Shown: positions 15,280 through 25,466, counted from the stretch's first letter. The stretch: 64,000 nucleotides of DNA from Chryseobacterium nakagawai (GCF_900637665.1 NZ_LR134386.1:3216501-3280500), one strand, 5' to 3'. Program-made: numbers and translations. Notes: generated by a model not told the origin, from the sequence alone.

Positions 15280-18111
15280 TTATTCCAATTCCCTCTTCAA
15301 AAACTTCCCGGTCAAACTCTTCTTAGACTTCACAATCTCTTCCGGAGTCCCTTGAGCTACAATCTGTCCACCGTATTTTCCTCCTTCCGGCCCTACGTCA
15401 ATGATATGGTCTGCCAGTTTAATCACATCCATATTATGTTCAATAATGATGAATGAGTTTCCTAGTTCTACCAATTGATTGATTGCGTCCATCAGGATTT
15501 TTACATCCTCAAAATGCAATCCTGTGGTAGGTTCATCAAGGATATATAATGTATTTCCGGTTTGTCTTTTTGCCAGTTCGGTTGCAAGCTTAATACGCTG
15601 TGCTTCTCCTCCTGAAAGAGTTGTAGACTGCTGCCCTAATGTAATGTATCCCAAACCTACATCCTGAAGAGTTTTCACTTTAGCAAAGATTTTTGGAATC
15701 GGCTGGAAGAATTCTACTGCTTCATCAATTGTCATATCCAATACGTCGGAAATGGATTTTCCTTTGTAACGAACTTCAAGGGTTTCTCTGTTGAAACGCT
15801 TTCCGTTGCAGGTTTCACAGTGAACATATACATCCGGAAGGAAGTTCATTTCAATTACTTTTAATCCTCCCCCCTGGCAGGTTTCACATCTCCCCCCTTT
15901 TACATTGAAAGAGAATCTACCTGGTTTATACCCACGGATTTTACTTTCAGGCAATTCTGCAAAAAGGTTTCTGATGTCTGTAAACATTCCCGTATAAGTT
16001 GCCGGATTTGAACGTGGAGTTCTTCCGATCGGTGTCTGGTCTACGTCTACAATTTTATCAATATTATCAAGTCCTTCGATCTTCTTGTATGGCAAAGGTT
16101 CTTGAACAGCTCTATAAAAATGCTTATTAAGGATTGGGTACAACGTTCCATTAATTAAAGAAGATTTTCCACTTCCTGAAATTCCGGTGACTACAACCAG
16201 TTTTCCAAGTGGAACATCCAGCGTAACATTTTTAAGGTTATTTCCTGTTGCTCCTTTCAGAACAATATTTTTTCCGCTTCCTGCTCTTCTTTCTGCTGGA
16301 ATTTCGATCTTTCTTTTTCCGTTGATATACTGAGCAGTGATAGTATCTGCTTTTAGAAGATCTTTTGGTTTTCCCTGCCAAAGTATTTCTCCACCGAACT
16401 TTCCGGCTCTTGGACCAATATCCAATACCTCATCGGCCTCCAAGATCATGTCTTTATCATGTTCTACTACTAAAACAGAATTTCCAATATCTCTAAGGTT
16501 CTTTAAAGAATGAATCAATCTTTCGTTATCTCTTTGGTGAAGACCAATACTTGGTTCATCAAGAATATACAAAACATTCACCAGTTGAGATCCAATTTGT
16601 GTTGCCAGACGAATCCTTTGTGATTCTCCCCCCGAAAGGGTTTTTGAACTTCTGCTTAAACTTAGATAGTCTAAACCAACATCCAACAAAAACTGAAGTC
16701 TGGTTTCAATCTCTTTTAATATTTCGTGGGCGATGATTTTATTTTTCTCAGAGAATTTATCTTTAACATCGGCCAGCCATTCTTTTAAATCTGCCAAGCT
16801 TAATCCATTGACCTCAGCAATATTTTTTCCATCAATTTTAAAGCTTAAGCTGGAAGGTTGAAGACGGGTTCCACCACATTCCGGACATGTTTCTTCTGTA
16901 GTGAAGTGTCTTTCCAGTAAAATAGCTTCGTAGGATTCTCTTTCATCAATAATTTCCTCCATAAAGGCGATCAAACCATCAAAGCTGATCTTGATCTTCT
17001 TGGTAATTCCCGCATATTTAAGATCTTTATTGAATTCCTTATGACATCCGTTATAGATATAATCCAAAGCTTCTGCCGGAATATCCTGTAATGGAGTTGT
17101 CATTCCTAGTCCGAAGATTTCAAGAATATTCTTGATCTGTGCCAGAATCCATTTATTAGACTTAATATCTTCCAATGGCAGCAAACCTCCCTGGTTAATG
17201 GATAATTTAGGATTATCAATAAAATAATCTGTGTTGATTTTTTTGATTGTTCCCAACCCTTTACAATTTGGGCAGCTACCTTTTGGAGAGTTGAATGAGA
17301 AAGTATTAGGTTCCGGTAATGCTAAGGAATGACCTGTTTCAGCATCCATCAGGTTTTTAGAGAAATACTCAATATCTGTACCTCCCAGTTTCTGAATTCC
17401 GATGATTCCTTCTCCCATTTCCATCGCAGTACGCAGGGATTTTTCCATTCTTCCTTCTGAAGCGTTTTCCCCTATGATCCAACGATCGATCACAATATCA
17501 ATATCGTGGGTTTTATAACGATCCAGCTTTAAATCATATTCAATATCCTGTAGCTCACCATCAATTCTTGCCTGTCCATACCCTTTTTTGGCCATTTGAA
17601 CGAAAAGTTCATGATAATGTCCTTTTCTGGAGCGTACAACAGGAGCCAACAACATGATTTTTTCTCCTTTATAGTTTTCCTTAATGGTATCAAGGATTTG
17701 ATCTTCGGTATAACTTACCAGCTTCTGTCCTGTAGACAATGAATAAGCATCTGAAACTCTTGCATACAAAAGACGAAGAAAATCATACAGTTCTGTAACA
17801 GTACCTACGGTAGAACGAGGGTTTTTATTGGTTGTTTTCTGCTCAATGGCAATAACGGGTGAAAGTCCTTCAATTTTATCTACATCCGGACGTTCCAATC
17901 CACCCAAAAACTGACGGGCATAAGCAGAGAATGTCTCTATATAACGACGCTGGCCTTCTGCAAAAATAGTATCAAAAGCCAATGAAGATTTTCCACTTCC
18001 GGAAAGCCCGGTAATCACTACCAGTTCATTGCGCGGAATTTTAACATTAATATTCTTTAGATTGTGTTCACGTGCTCCGTAAACTTCTATATATTCTGTT
18101 GATTTGCTCAT
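15280..18111 (-). CDS. uvrA: Excinuclease ABC subunit A
   Basis: Damage-recognition ATPase of nucleotide excision repair, 943 residues, the usual length. First Walker [10 protein letters not shown] at 35-43; zinc-binding CPECGGTRL in the insertion; first ABC signature [12 protein letters not shown]; second Walker [10 protein letters not shown]; the C-terminal zinc module with CETCQGGG and [10 protein letters not shown]; second signature [12 protein letters not shown]. All essential motifs are intact. A -7 box TAATTTTG (18147-18154) lies 35 bp upstream of the ATG. It is a single-gene unit placed between the two T6SS-related groups, and uvrB/uvrC are not in the window. Confidence 0.97.
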   Translation of the reverse strand: MSKSTEYIEVYGAREHNLKNINVKIPRNELVVITGLSGSGKSSLAFDTIFAEGQRRYIETFSAYARQFLGGLERPDVDKIEGLSPVIAIEQKTTNKNPRSTVGTVTELYDFLRLLYARVSDAYSLSTGQKLVSYTEDQILDTIKENYKGEKIMLLAPVVRSRKGHYHELFVQMAKKGYGQARIDGELQDIEYDLKLDRYKTHDIDIVIDRWIIGENASEGRMEKSLRTAMEMGEGIIGIQKLGGTDIEYFSKNLMDAETGHSLALPEPNTFSFNSPKGSCPNCKGLGTIKKINTDYFIDNPKLSINQGGLLPLEDIKSNKWILAQIKNILEIFGLGMTTPLQDIPAEALDYIYNGCHKEFNKDLKYAGITKKIKISFDGLIAFMEEIIDERESYEAILLERHFTTEETCPECGGTRLQPSSLSFKIDGKNIAEVNGLSLADLKEWLADVKDKFSEKNKIIAHEILKEIETRLQFLLDVGLDYLSLSRSSKTLSGGESQRIRLATQIGSQLVNVLYILDEPSIGLHQRDNERLIHSLKNLRDIGNSVLVVEHDKDMILEADEVLDIGPRAGKFGGEILWQGKPKDLLKADTITAQYINGKRKIEIPAERRAGSGKNIVLKGATGNNLKNVTLDVPLGKLVVVTGISGSGKSSLINGTLYPILNKHFYRAVQEPLPYKKIEGLDNIDKIVDVDQTPIGRTPRSNPATYTGMFTDIRNLFAELPESKIRGYKPGRFSFNVKGGRCETCQGGGLKVIEMNFLPDVYVHCETCNGKRFNRETLEVRYKGKSISDVLDMTIDEAVEFFQPIPKIFAKVKTLQDVGLGYITLGQQSTTLSGGEAQRIKLATELAKRQTGNTLYILDEPTTGLHFEDVKILMDAINQLVELGNSFIIIEHNMDVIKLADHIIDVGPEGGKYGGQIVAQGTPEEIVKSKKSLTGKFLKRELE

Positions 18112-18250
18112 AATTTGGAATGACTTTGCCTGAAAATCACAACGTGCAAAATTACGGAATTTTATGGAATTTTTTTTAATCTGAAAGGGTTAAAATTTTT
18201 ATAATAAGACTTTATTTTAAACTGGATCCTGTACCAATGCTTATATAGAT

Positions 18251-18301
18251 GTGGGCTAAAGTCAATAGATGTGTTATTATTGAAAAAATGGACTTTAGCA
18301 C
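18251..18301. repeat. Intergenic hairpin of the GGCTAAAG type
   Basis: Arms GCTAAAGTC (18255-18263) and GACTTTAGC (18291-18299) are perfectly complementary, with an inner CAATA/TATTG pair. The GGCTAAAG-type inverted element is, from memory, common between Chryseobacterium genes; no second full copy was found in this window. Confidence 0.5.
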
Positions 18302-18414
18302 GTTTCTTTAGAATTTATTTGACCACAGATACACTGATTTTCAAAGACATTTGTGGAGATTACAATTAATAAACACCTGGTTTTAATACATTAAATTTGT
18401 ACTATAAATATAAA

Positions 18415-18439
18415 AAATGCCGCATATCCTACGGCATTT
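18415..18439 (-). terminator. Terminator of the tssE-tssF-DUF3829 unit
   Basis: 8-bp stem AAATGCCG/CGGCATTT with a 9-nt loop, 45 bp past the DUF3829 stop. The minus-strand side is followed by TTTTTATATTTAT. Confidence 0.75.
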
Positions 18440-18484
18440 CATATTTTAAAATTGGTTGTTAATTTTATAACGAATCAAAAAAGG

Positions 18485-19414
18485 TTATTTCACAAAGCTA
18501 TTGTACGCTCCCAATACACTTTCATAGGAAGAATCGACTTGCTGGATATCATTATCCTGAATTTTCCCTTTCTCTTTAGCGTCTCTGATTAGCTTTCTGT
18601 ACAAATCTAAAAAGTTAGAAGCATTTTTATTGAAACTTTCAAACTGAGATTTTTTATAAGAATATTGCTGATCCTTCACATCAAAGTTTAGCTTAGTATT
18701 AGCTTCTAGTGCTTTGGCATATTCATCGTATTTTTTCTGAGCTTCCGCTTCATTGAATTGCCCGGAATATTGTCTACCTAAAAGATCAATTACCGAATCT
18801 AAAGAATTCATTACGTTTTTAGAAGAGATAATATACTCTTTCATTGGATGATCCTTCAAAATAATTTCTTCTGCTGCATCTGTAGCGGGTTTGATCTTCA
18901 TCATAATATTCTCCCCAGCTGCATAAAAAGCATTTGCATCACCTTCAATTTCTTTTCTGATGGCCTCTGCTTTTGCTCCTTTATCATCTTTATAGTCTTC
19001 AGAAGTCATATAAGACTTAAGCTCTTCAACCTTTTTATCTATATTTTCTTTTTTATCCTTATAAATATTGAATTCTTTTTCAATAGCTGCCTTCTCTTTA
19101 TCAAAACCTGATGGAACCTCCTTAATTTTTGAAAAAGAGTAATCCATTGAGCTCAAAACAATGGGCATAATCAACACATTTTCTCCCTTTGATTTAGCAA
19201 CTGCCTCATCTGCATATTTTAAGATCCTTTCAATATGTTTGGATGTATTTTTATAAGAATCTATAAAATTGTTATTAAAATCAATAATAGCATTTGCGTC
19301 TGCTTCACCTCCCATATTTAAAACTGCATTACCAAGTTTTCCGGCACCTTTTTTACAACTTACCACTGTAGCAGTTAAAGACAGGGCCATTGCAAGTACA
19401 ATAATCTTCTTCAT
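18485..19414 (-). CDS. DUF3829 family lipoprotein in T6SS operon
   Basis: 309 residues from the ATG at 19412-19414. The signal peptide ends in TATVVSC (Cys21), followed by KKGAGKLGNAVLNMGG. The mature protein is highly helical and charged (KEKAAIEKEFNIYKDKKENIDKKVEELK), as in DUF3829/YiiG proteins. It starts 25 bp after tssF on the same strand and ends in a terminator, so it is the last gene of a baseplate unit. An envelope-anchored accessory role in the T6SS is possible; nothing is proven. A longer frame to 19468 would overlap tssF. Confidence 0.75.
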   Translation of the reverse strand: MKKIIVLAMALSLTATVVSCKKGAGKLGNAVLNMGGEADANAIIDFNNNFIDSYKNTSKHIERILKYADEAVAKSKGENVLIMPIVLSSMDYSFSKIKEVPSGFDKEKAAIEKEFNIYKDKKENIDKKVEELKSYMTSEDYKDDKGAKAEAIRKEIEGDANAFYAAGENIMMKIKPATDAAEEIILKDHPMKEYIISSKNVMNSLDSVIDLLGRQYSGQFNEAEAQKKYDEYAKALEANTKLNFDVKDQQYSYKKSQFESFNKNASNFLDLYRKLIRDAKEKGKIQDNDIQQVDSSYESVLGAYNSFVK

Positions 19415-19439
19415 ATTTTTTGTTTTTAATATTTTAAAA

Positions 19440-21323
19440 CTACATATCCTGGAATTCAACATCCTCATTGGTTACTTTCACCAAATATTCAATTCCATCT
19501 ATTGCTTTGGCAATGATTTGGTTTCTGGTGATGTTTGCCATATTTTCCCAATATGCTCTTCCGTAGAAAGAATAGTTCTGCGGAACAATTTCAACCTCAA
19601 CGGTTCTTACGAAACCTTCTTTAGGTTTGTTACTAATCATTGTTCCTCTTCTTACCCTTACTTCCCTTAATTCATCCTTCAGAATCATTCGGCAATAATT
19701 TTTGACATCCTCAAGGGAAATAATCTTATCTCTTGTCGTTAATGCATATTTATATGCTTGAATACTATCCGTTCCTTTTTGCTCTTCAGCACCACCTAAA
19801 GTTTCTGTAAGCAGAACTACTGTTTGCGATTTCAATTGATTGGATAGTTCTGTGCCTGGACGCATGTGATTGGCTAATGTACAATGGGTAATCCAGAAAG
19901 ACGCATAGGTATGATCTGTTTTTTCTACAGGTTCCATGATTACGTAGTTAAGCTCTTGCCTGACATTTCTCTTGGCATTATTTACTTTCTGTACCATAGA
20001 CTTCATCTTATCAGACATTTCGCTGAGAACACCTTTTACATTATCTCTGTTTAGAAGGGAAAATGCAGCGATCTCATCTCTTGTCAGTTCCAGAACATTG
20101 GCAATCATATCCACAGCATTTCTGCTTGTGAAGCGTTCCATTCCTCCTTTTCTCACCGTATACAATCCTTTTTTAAGATTATCCGCAGGGGTAAACGGTA
20201 TTTCGGTATATTTTCTTCCGTCTCCATCCTGTACTTCATCTACATATAGAAAATGCTCTCCTTCATCTGTTACTAAAGGAATATTGTTTCCCATAATATC
20301 AAGGCTGTATTCCGTTTTTTTCCAACCTCTGTTATAAATTGGAAATGCATTCAGAACAAATGAGAAGTTATCAAGGATTTCTGCGGAAAACTGTGGTGGG
20401 AATTCAAATGTTAGCCATAAATAACGCTTATTATCCAGATATTTTACAATCTCTTCTTTTCCGGCAAGGAAGTCAAGATTTTGTGGAAGTTGTCCCGGCT
20501 CTGAGAACAAGCTACTGGAAAGTCCTGTAATCTCTATAAATTTATGACGGTAGATACTTTTAATATCTTCAATAACCTTGCTTCGGATAGACTGTTCTTT
20601 AAACATCTGCTCATAGCCATCCGGAGTACTTTCTGTAAGATAGCTTAAACCTTCTCTTACAAACAAAGGGTTTCCATTACTTGAAACCGTAATATATGGT
20701 AATAATTTATATACAAAATCCAAATGTTCGAAAGCAGGATTAGAGCAGAATATACTCATATATTTAGGAAAATATTCGCTCACATATTTGCTTACATCAA
20801 CCCCCACTGTAACCTTTCTATAATCTTCAGGTCTTCCGTTAAATCTTGCAATAGGAATTTTATTGAATCTGTCATCAATACTGTAACAAGTATTTCCTAC
20901 AAACATTATGGAAGTGTGAACTTTATTAATTCTTACGTTTCCCACCGGGGTAAAAGGAATATTCAGCTGTTTATCTGATTCCGATTTTACTGTAGAAGTC
21001 ATTTGCTTTCGGAAGAAAAACTCCGTGTGTTCCAATAAAACTTCAGTAGAATCATAAGGCTGTGTGAAAGCAACCGCATGGGCCGGAATGGGATGGGTAT
21101 AAATGGATGGAGTTAACAGCTTAGCCAGTTTTTCAAGAATCCGGGCATTTACTGTCTGTATTTCATTATTCGCTTTAAAAACTTCTGTACTGAATGCATC
21201 AATCAATAGTTTTACAAATGGATCTAAAGACTGCGGACTTTTCAATCCCCATACTTTGGTTGCATTCTGCAGCATTCTTGCTTTTACAGATTCTTTGGAA
21301 TAAATATTTTGATCTAGGTTCAT
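19440..21323 (-). CDS. tssF: Type VI secretion baseplate subunit TssF
   Basis: 627 residues from the ATG at 21321-21323; an upstream TTG would overlap tssE. Residues 25-90 carry the TssF pattern SLDPFVKLLIDAFSTEV...ILEKLAKLLTPSIYTHPIPAHAVAF, which forms the wedge of the T6SS baseplate. The C-terminal part includes SLEDVKNYCRMILKDEL. The sequence is divergent from proteobacterial TssF, as expected for subtype iii systems of Bacteroidetes. It lies between tssE and a DUF3829 lipoprotein gene. The remaining core genes (tssB, tssC, hcp, clpV, tssK, tssG) are not in the window. Confidence 0.85.
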   Translation of the reverse strand: MNLDQNIYSKESVKARMLQNATKVWGLKSPQSLDPFVKLLIDAFSTEVFKANNEIQTVNARILEKLAKLLTPSIYTHPIPAHAVAFTQPYDSTEVLLEHTEFFFRKQMTSTVKSESDKQLNIPFTPVGNVRINKVHTSIMFVGNTCYSIDDRFNKIPIARFNGRPEDYRKVTVGVDVSKYVSEYFPKYMSIFCSNPAFEHLDFVYKLLPYITVSSNGNPLFVREGLSYLTESTPDGYEQMFKEQSIRSKVIEDIKSIYRHKFIEITGLSSSLFSEPGQLPQNLDFLAGKEEIVKYLDNKRYLWLTFEFPPQFSAEILDNFSFVLNAFPIYNRGWKKTEYSLDIMGNNIPLVTDEGEHFLYVDEVQDGDGRKYTEIPFTPADNLKKGLYTVRKGGMERFTSRNAVDMIANVLELTRDEIAAFSLLNRDNVKGVLSEMSDKMKSMVQKVNNAKRNVRQELNYVIMEPVEKTDHTYASFWITHCTLANHMRPGTELSNQLKSQTVVLLTETLGGAEEQKGTDSIQAYKYALTTRDKIISLEDVKNYCRMILKDELREVRVRRGTMISNKPKEGFVRTVEVEIVPQNYSFYGRAYWENMANITRNQIIAKAIDGIEYLVKVTNEDVEFQDM

Positions 21324-21348
21324 AATTTTTTTTTCGCTGTTAAAAATA

Positions 21349-21789
21349 TTAATCAATAGACATCGGGCTCAGGAACAATTCTGTTGAAAAACTGAAACGT
21401 TCTCCTGTTTCCTCCATCTTCGCATTGATGGCAATTCTTACTTTCTTTTTAATTTCGGTGTGTTCTTTGGTATCGTAACTGTGTTCTACAAATTGGATAT
21501 TGGCATCAATCTGTGGCTGTACAATTCTTGGTTCATACTCAAGAATTTGTCTTCTAAGGCTTTTGACAAAAACATTTTCCCAGATGGCACTTGTTACTCC
21601 ATTATCGAATTCCAGGTTCCAAACATCGTTTCCATAGTTTTCATCATATCTGTTCTCTCCTTTTTTGGTGGTGATCAGCAACATAATATTGTGGGCAATA
21701 CTTTCTCCCATATCGCAGGTATCGATACTTCCCCCTTCTGTCATTAGAGTGGACGGTACAAAGGGCATTCTGTAATTTGGTGTATCCAT
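21349..21789 (-). CDS. tssE: T6SS baseplate subunit TssE (GPW/gp25 family)
   Basis: 146 residues. The gp25-like fold is indicated by SIAHNIMLLITTKKGENRYDENYGNDVWNLEFDNG, where the conserved Glu/Arg turn (ENRYDENYG) matches the tail-lysozyme-like wedge proteins, and by the LRRQILEYEPRIVQPQI helix-strand pair. It is the baseplate component that starts sheath assembly. It begins the visible unit tssE-tssF-DUF3829, with 25 bp between tssE and tssF. No clear -7 box was seen in the 160 bp upstream. Confidence 0.87.
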   Translation of the reverse strand: MDTPNYRMPFVPSTLMTEGGSIDTCDMGESIAHNIMLLITTKKGENRYDENYGNDVWNLEFDNGVTSAIWENVFVKSLRRQILEYEPRIVQPQIDANIQFVEHSYDTKEHTEIKKKVRIAINAKMEETGERFSFSTELFLSPMSID

Positions 21790-21897
21790 AGCTTCTTGTT
21801 TTTTACTTCATGGTCCCGTTTACTTAAAAACGAAATACCAAAATACACATTTTCACTAAATAATTGTTATAATAAATTAAAATATTATTCAAAAGTG

Positions 21898-21925
21898 AGG
21901 GCCTTCAAACTGAATTGAAAGCCCT
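21898..21925 (-). terminator. Terminator of the APC permease gene
   Basis: 11-bp stem with one mismatch (21898-21908 with 21915-21925) and a 6-nt loop, 26 bp past the permease stop. The following minus-strand sequence is T-rich but interrupted. Confidence 0.65.
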
Positions 21926-21951
21926 GAAACCATTATCTATATTATATTAAT

Positions 21952-23364
21952 CTATTGATCTATCTTTTTACGGTTGATGAAATAGTACACCGGAAGTCCT
22001 AATATTACCAGTAAGAATCCTGGCCATGTATATTGCTGCTTATATATTAATAATAGGATACAGAAAACAGTTCCTATAATAAGGTATATGATTGGAGTAA
22101 CCGGATACAGCCATGTTTTATAAGGTCTTTCCAAAGCTGGCTGTTTAATTCTTAAATAAATGACTCCGAAAACCGTAATCATATAGAACAGAACAATTAC
22201 AAACGAAATCATATCCAACAGGTTTCCGTACTGTCCGCTCAGGCATAGTAAAGAAGCCCAGATTCCCTGCATCCATAATGCATTTTCAGGTACATCATTT
22301 TTATTGTTTTTTTCTGCAGATTTAAAGAACATACCATCTTTTGCCATGGTTTGAAATACCCTTGCTCCGGCTAAGATCAGACCATTATCACATCCGAAAG
22401 TGGAAATCATCACCAATACCGCAATGATTATAGTTCCTGCACTTCCAAAAATATTCTGTGATGCTGCTACAGCCACTCTATCATTGGTTGCAAAGGCAAT
22501 ACTGTCTCTGTCCAAAGCATTTAAATACACAAAATTAACGGCTATATATAAAAGCATCACGGCAGAAGTTCCGTAAATCATTGATTTTACAACATTTTTC
22601 TTTGGGTTTTCAATTTCTCCGGAAACAAATGTTACGCTTTCCCAAGCTACAGAACTGAAAACTGAACCTACCATTGCTGCAGCAATCCCCCCCATTAATG
22701 TCATTCCGCCAATAGGCTCCCAGCCTTCTTTCAGGAAATTACCGCTCAGATCTTTTTTCAGATTATTAAAGGAGTCCATTCCCAGATTGAAGTTTTCAGA
22801 TAAATGAGAAAAATCAACCAGGATAAATCCTGTAGCAATCAGTCCTAATAAAGCTAAAATTTTAGATCCTGTAAATATATTCTGCAAAAATTTTCCACTT
22901 TCAACCCCTCTTGTATTGATGTAAGTAAGCAAAAGGATAACTGCAATGGCTAAAATTTGTATCCATGTAATCTTGAATTCTCCACTTTGGAAGATAGGGG
23001 CAGCATCATTAAGTGAGGGAATCAGGTACGCTGTAAACTTCCCGAAAGCCATTGCCACGGCAGCAATTGTTCCGGTTTGTATCACAGTGAACAGTCCCCA
23101 ACCATAAAGAAACCCCATTCTTTTACCGAAGATCTCTTTCAGATAAGTATATTGTCCACCAGCCTTTGGATACAGAGCGGAAAGTTCTCCATAGCTTATC
23201 GCTGCGGCAACAGTCATTACTCCTGTTATAATCCAGACAACAATTAACCAATAACCGGAGCCTAGATTACGCATCATGTCAGCGCTTACAATAAAGATCC
23301 CGCTTCCGATCATAGATCCCATTACAAGCATGATGGCATCCCATAGTTTCAGTTTTTTATGCAT
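21952..23364 (-). CDS. APC-superfamily amino acid permease
   Basis: 470 residues from the ATG at 23362-23364, two codons inside a TTG-initiated frame. Twelve hydrophobic segments are visible. The first helix carries AIMLVMGSMIGSGIFIVSADMM, the glycine-rich unwound segment of APC transporters that binds the substrate backbone. LSALYPKAGGQYTYLKEIFG after helix 2 and the C-terminal ALERPYKTWLYPVTPIIYLI are also typical. It most resembles amino acid/polyamine permeases such as the LAT-like group; substrate unknown. It is a single gene, divergent from the DUF4920 gene with a 140-bp shared promoter region. Confidence 0.88.
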   Translation of the reverse strand: MHKKLKLWDAIMLVMGSMIGSGIFIVSADMMRNLGSGYWLIVVWIITGVMTVAAAISYGELSALYPKAGGQYTYLKEIFGKRMGFLYGWGLFTVIQTGTIAAVAMAFGKFTAYLIPSLNDAAPIFQSGEFKITWIQILAIAVILLLTYINTRGVESGKFLQNIFTGSKILALLGLIATGFILVDFSHLSENFNLGMDSFNNLKKDLSGNFLKEGWEPIGGMTLMGGIAAAMVGSVFSSVAWESVTFVSGEIENPKKNVVKSMIYGTSAVMLLYIAVNFVYLNALDRDSIAFATNDRVAVAASQNIFGSAGTIIIAVLVMISTFGCDNGLILAGARVFQTMAKDGMFFKSAEKNNKNDVPENALWMQGIWASLLCLSGQYGNLLDMISFVIVLFYMITVFGVIYLRIKQPALERPYKTWLYPVTPIIYLIIGTVFCILLLIYKQQYTWPGFLLVILGLPVYYFINRKKIDQ

Positions 23365-23483
23365 AGTCAAGTATAGGCCTCAAATATAAACAAATCTGCC
23401 TTTCATTTTGAATTTTATTAAAAATTTGCATGAGCACCTATTTATTATTAATTTTTATGGATTTATGATTCAATATTAATTAG

Positions 23484-23491
23484 TATTTTTG
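23484..23491 (+). promoter_or_regulatory. -7 promoter box of the DUF4920 gene
   Basis: TATTTTTG fits TAnnTTTG and lies 15 bp upstream of the ATG at 23507. No clear TTG element was found at the expected distance. Confidence 0.5.
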
Positions 23492-23506
23492 AAAAAAATA
23501 TTAAAC

Positions 23507-24022
23507 ATGAAATTTAGAGCTATTCTATTTGCAGTTGCTGTAAGCGCTTCTACCCTGGCGTTTGCACAGGAGACATCACAAAAGAAATTTTCACCACCTG
23601 CTGGGAATGCCTTATTAGGTGACACTTACGGAGCGGGAGTTGCTGCCAATACAGAGTCTAAAGCGATTACAGTAGACAAACTGGGAAAGAAACTTAAAAA
23701 GGAAAATAAGAAGTTGGAAAATGTAGCCATCAAAGGAAAGGTTACCGATGTATGTGAGAAAAAAGGATGTTGGCTGACTATTCAAACTGATGACAACTCG
23801 CAGTTTTTTGTAAAAATGAAAGACTATGCTTTCTTTGTACCTACAGCTTTAAAAGGTAAAAATGTAGTTTTAGAAGGAAATGCCGAAAGAAAAGTAATTT
23901 CTGTAGATGAACAAAAACATTATGCCGAGGATGCTAAGAAACCTCAATCGGAAATTGATGCCATTACACAACCTAAGGAAGAAATCAGGTTCCTGGCTAG
24001 TGGCATTAAAGTGGTAAACTAG
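23507..24022 (+). CDS. DUF4920 domain exported protein
   Basis: 171 residues from the ATG at 23507; an in-frame TTG lies 18 bp upstream. The signal peptide is MKFRAILFAVAVSASTLAFAQ. The mature part has a conserved VAIKGKVTDVCEKKGCWLTI segment with two cysteines four residues apart, then FFVKMKDYAFFVPTALKGKNVVLEG, forming a small OB-like beta domain as in DUF4920. The Cys pair could bind metal or form a disulfide. A C-terminal Lys/Glu-rich extension ends in IRFLASGIKVV. It is a single gene; the following 200 bp to the next gene contain only a palindromic terminator and AT-rich sequence. Confidence 0.8.
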   Translation: MKFRAILFAVAVSASTLAFAQETSQKKFSPPAGNALLGDTYGAGVAANTESKAITVDKLGKKLKKENKKLENVAIKGKVTDVCEKKGCWLTIQTDDNSQFFVKMKDYAFFVPTALKGKNVVLEGNAERKVISVDEQKHYAEDAKKPQSEIDAITQPKEEIRFLASGIKVVN

Positions 24023-24194
24023 AGATTTCTATTAATTGAATAAAAGATTAAAATCCCTCATAGATTTTACAGATTATATAAATTTAAAAAATTGAGAAAA
24101 AGATAATCTATAATTTCTCATTTTTAAGGATCTGAATCATAGTTTTCCTATTACAATATGTATCTGATTTTTTATTCGTAGAAAATATAAAAAG

Positions 24195-24227
24195 CAATTT
24201 CGGCAACCCTTTGGGTTGCCGAAATTG
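24195..24227. terminator. Perfect palindromic bidirectional terminator
   Basis: A 15-bp perfect stem (24195-24209 with 24213-24227, core TTTCGGCAACCC) and a 3-nt TTT loop. It lies one base short of the M14 peptidase stop codon and is T-rich on the minus side, so it ends that gene; it may also stop transcription from the DUF4920 side. Confidence 0.9.
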
Positions 24228-24228
24228 T

Positions 24229-25338
24229 TTAATCTTCTATTGTAAAATCTACTACTGCATCCAGCTTCGGATATTTATTAGACGAAACAAATTTCTTTCC
24301 TGTGCAATCTATTTCCAGCCAGCCTTTTCTTTTTTTCACATCTCCTGCTTCCATCACAAAAGGGACAAAAGAAATCTCATCTTTCCCATCTTCTTTCATC
24401 TCTCTATACTGAACAGCAATATCTAAAATACATTCATGTTCTGTATTCAATCTTACATTTCTATAGATAATATCATAGTGGGTTTCTTTGTTTTCAGGAA
24501 TGTCCAAATAAGCTTCCCATCCGGTACTGTCTGAGTTCAGTTCACTGATTGCTTTCAATGCATAATATAGAGCAATAGTATAATATTTTCTGGTTCCTTT
24601 TCTGGTATAGTCATCTATAAAATGTCCGCCTTCAAATAAGATGGTAGGCATTCCTGCTTTTATAAAATTATCACCGGTTGAAGTTGGATAAAATTCATCA
24701 GAATATCTTCCGATCTGATTAGGGATCATTTCCTTTAAATGGGTATAAACATTTCCGATTACAGCCATACATTTTTTTCTGTTTTCAGTAACAGTACGTT
24801 CTACATTTTCAGAAGGAGCAAGAAAAGAAAGTGTAGCCGGATGAATACCGTCTGTTGTAAAAATGGTTCTCTGCTCATGGAGGTTTAAGGCATAATCATA
24901 TTTCTTTGAAGCCGCTGCTTTTTTCAGAAACTTAATCTCCTTGCTTGCTTCATTATGAAAATCACGGTTAAGATCAATATCTGCTGCATTAAGCCTTGTC
25001 CATCTTTCAGATCCATCGGGATTGAGCATAAAAATAAAATCTAGTCTGATTTTACTAAATAAGTCATCCTTCATTTTGGGAACCTTATCAAGGCTTGTTA
25101 AAAGATCAAGCATGGCATGCGTAGCATTGGATTCATTTCCGTGCATTTGTGACCAAGCCAACACCTGAATGTTTCCGGTTCCTATGCTTAATTGATAAAT
25201 AGGCTTCTCTAAATAAGAAGTTCCGATCTCCTGAATATAATCGCTGAGATTTGTCTGTAGGTAAGAAAATAATTTTTCAGGGGAAATATAGCGATTTGAG
25301 AAATCAGGGCTGGGAGAATAAATAGATTCAAAGTTCAT
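24229..25338 (-). CDS. M14-family zinc carboxypeptidase
   Basis: 369 residues, no signal peptide, so probably cytoplasmic. Zinc ligands are visible as MHGNESNA (HxxE) and ALNLHEQRT (His). The LNPDGSERWTRLNAADIDLNRDF stretch carries the substrate-carboxylate Asn-Arg pair typical of M14, and the catalytic Glu is in TILFEGGHF. The C-terminal 90 residues form a beta-domain seen in Bacteroidetes members. M14 enzymes cleave C-terminal residues from peptides or murein peptides; the substrate here is unknown. Its upstream side is a long repeat-rich intergenic region shared with the HTH regulator gene. Confidence 0.88.
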   Translation of the reverse strand: MNFESIYSPSPDFSNRYISPEKLFSYLQTNLSDYIQEIGTSYLEKPIYQLSIGTGNIQVLAWSQMHGNESNATHAMLDLLTSLDKVPKMKDDLFSKIRLDFIFMLNPDGSERWTRLNAADIDLNRDFHNEASKEIKFLKKAAASKKYDYALNLHEQRTIFTTDGIHPATLSFLAPSENVERTVTENRKKCMAVIGNVYTHLKEMIPNQIGRYSDEFYPTSTGDNFIKAGMPTILFEGGHFIDDYTRKGTRKYYTIALYYALKAISELNSDSTGWEAYLDIPENKETHYDIIYRNVRLNTEHECILDIAVQYREMKEDGKDEISFVPFVMEAGDVKKRKGWLEIDCTGKKFVSSNKYPKLDAVVDFTIED

Positions 25339-25442
25339 TGCTGGAAAAATAATTTACTGGAATCAAATTTAACCATTTTAAGGCATACAATAAATATTAA
25401 CATTTGTAAACACTGTAAATATAATGAAAATTGCGAAAATTA

Positions 25443-25466
25443 TTGTAAACAAAATTTAGTTTACAA
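25443..25466. promoter_or_regulatory. Operator-like perfect inverted repeat
   Basis: Arms TTGTAAAC (25443-25450) and GTTTACAA (25459-25466) are exact reverse complements separated by 8 bp, a typical site for a dimeric regulator. It is about 105 bp upstream of the M14 peptidase start. Confidence 0.5.

Larger units (their letters stand above)
18112..18484. other. Intergenic region with hairpin, dispersed repeat and terminator
   Basis: About 370 bp without a gene. It holds the uvrA promoter box (18147-18154), a two-part hairpin (18251-18301; GCTAAAGTCAATA pairing with TATTG and GACTTTAGC), a short sequence resembling the inverted repeats around the GxxExxY gene (18323-18362), and the terminator of the DUF3829 gene (18415-18439). 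Confidence 0.6.
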
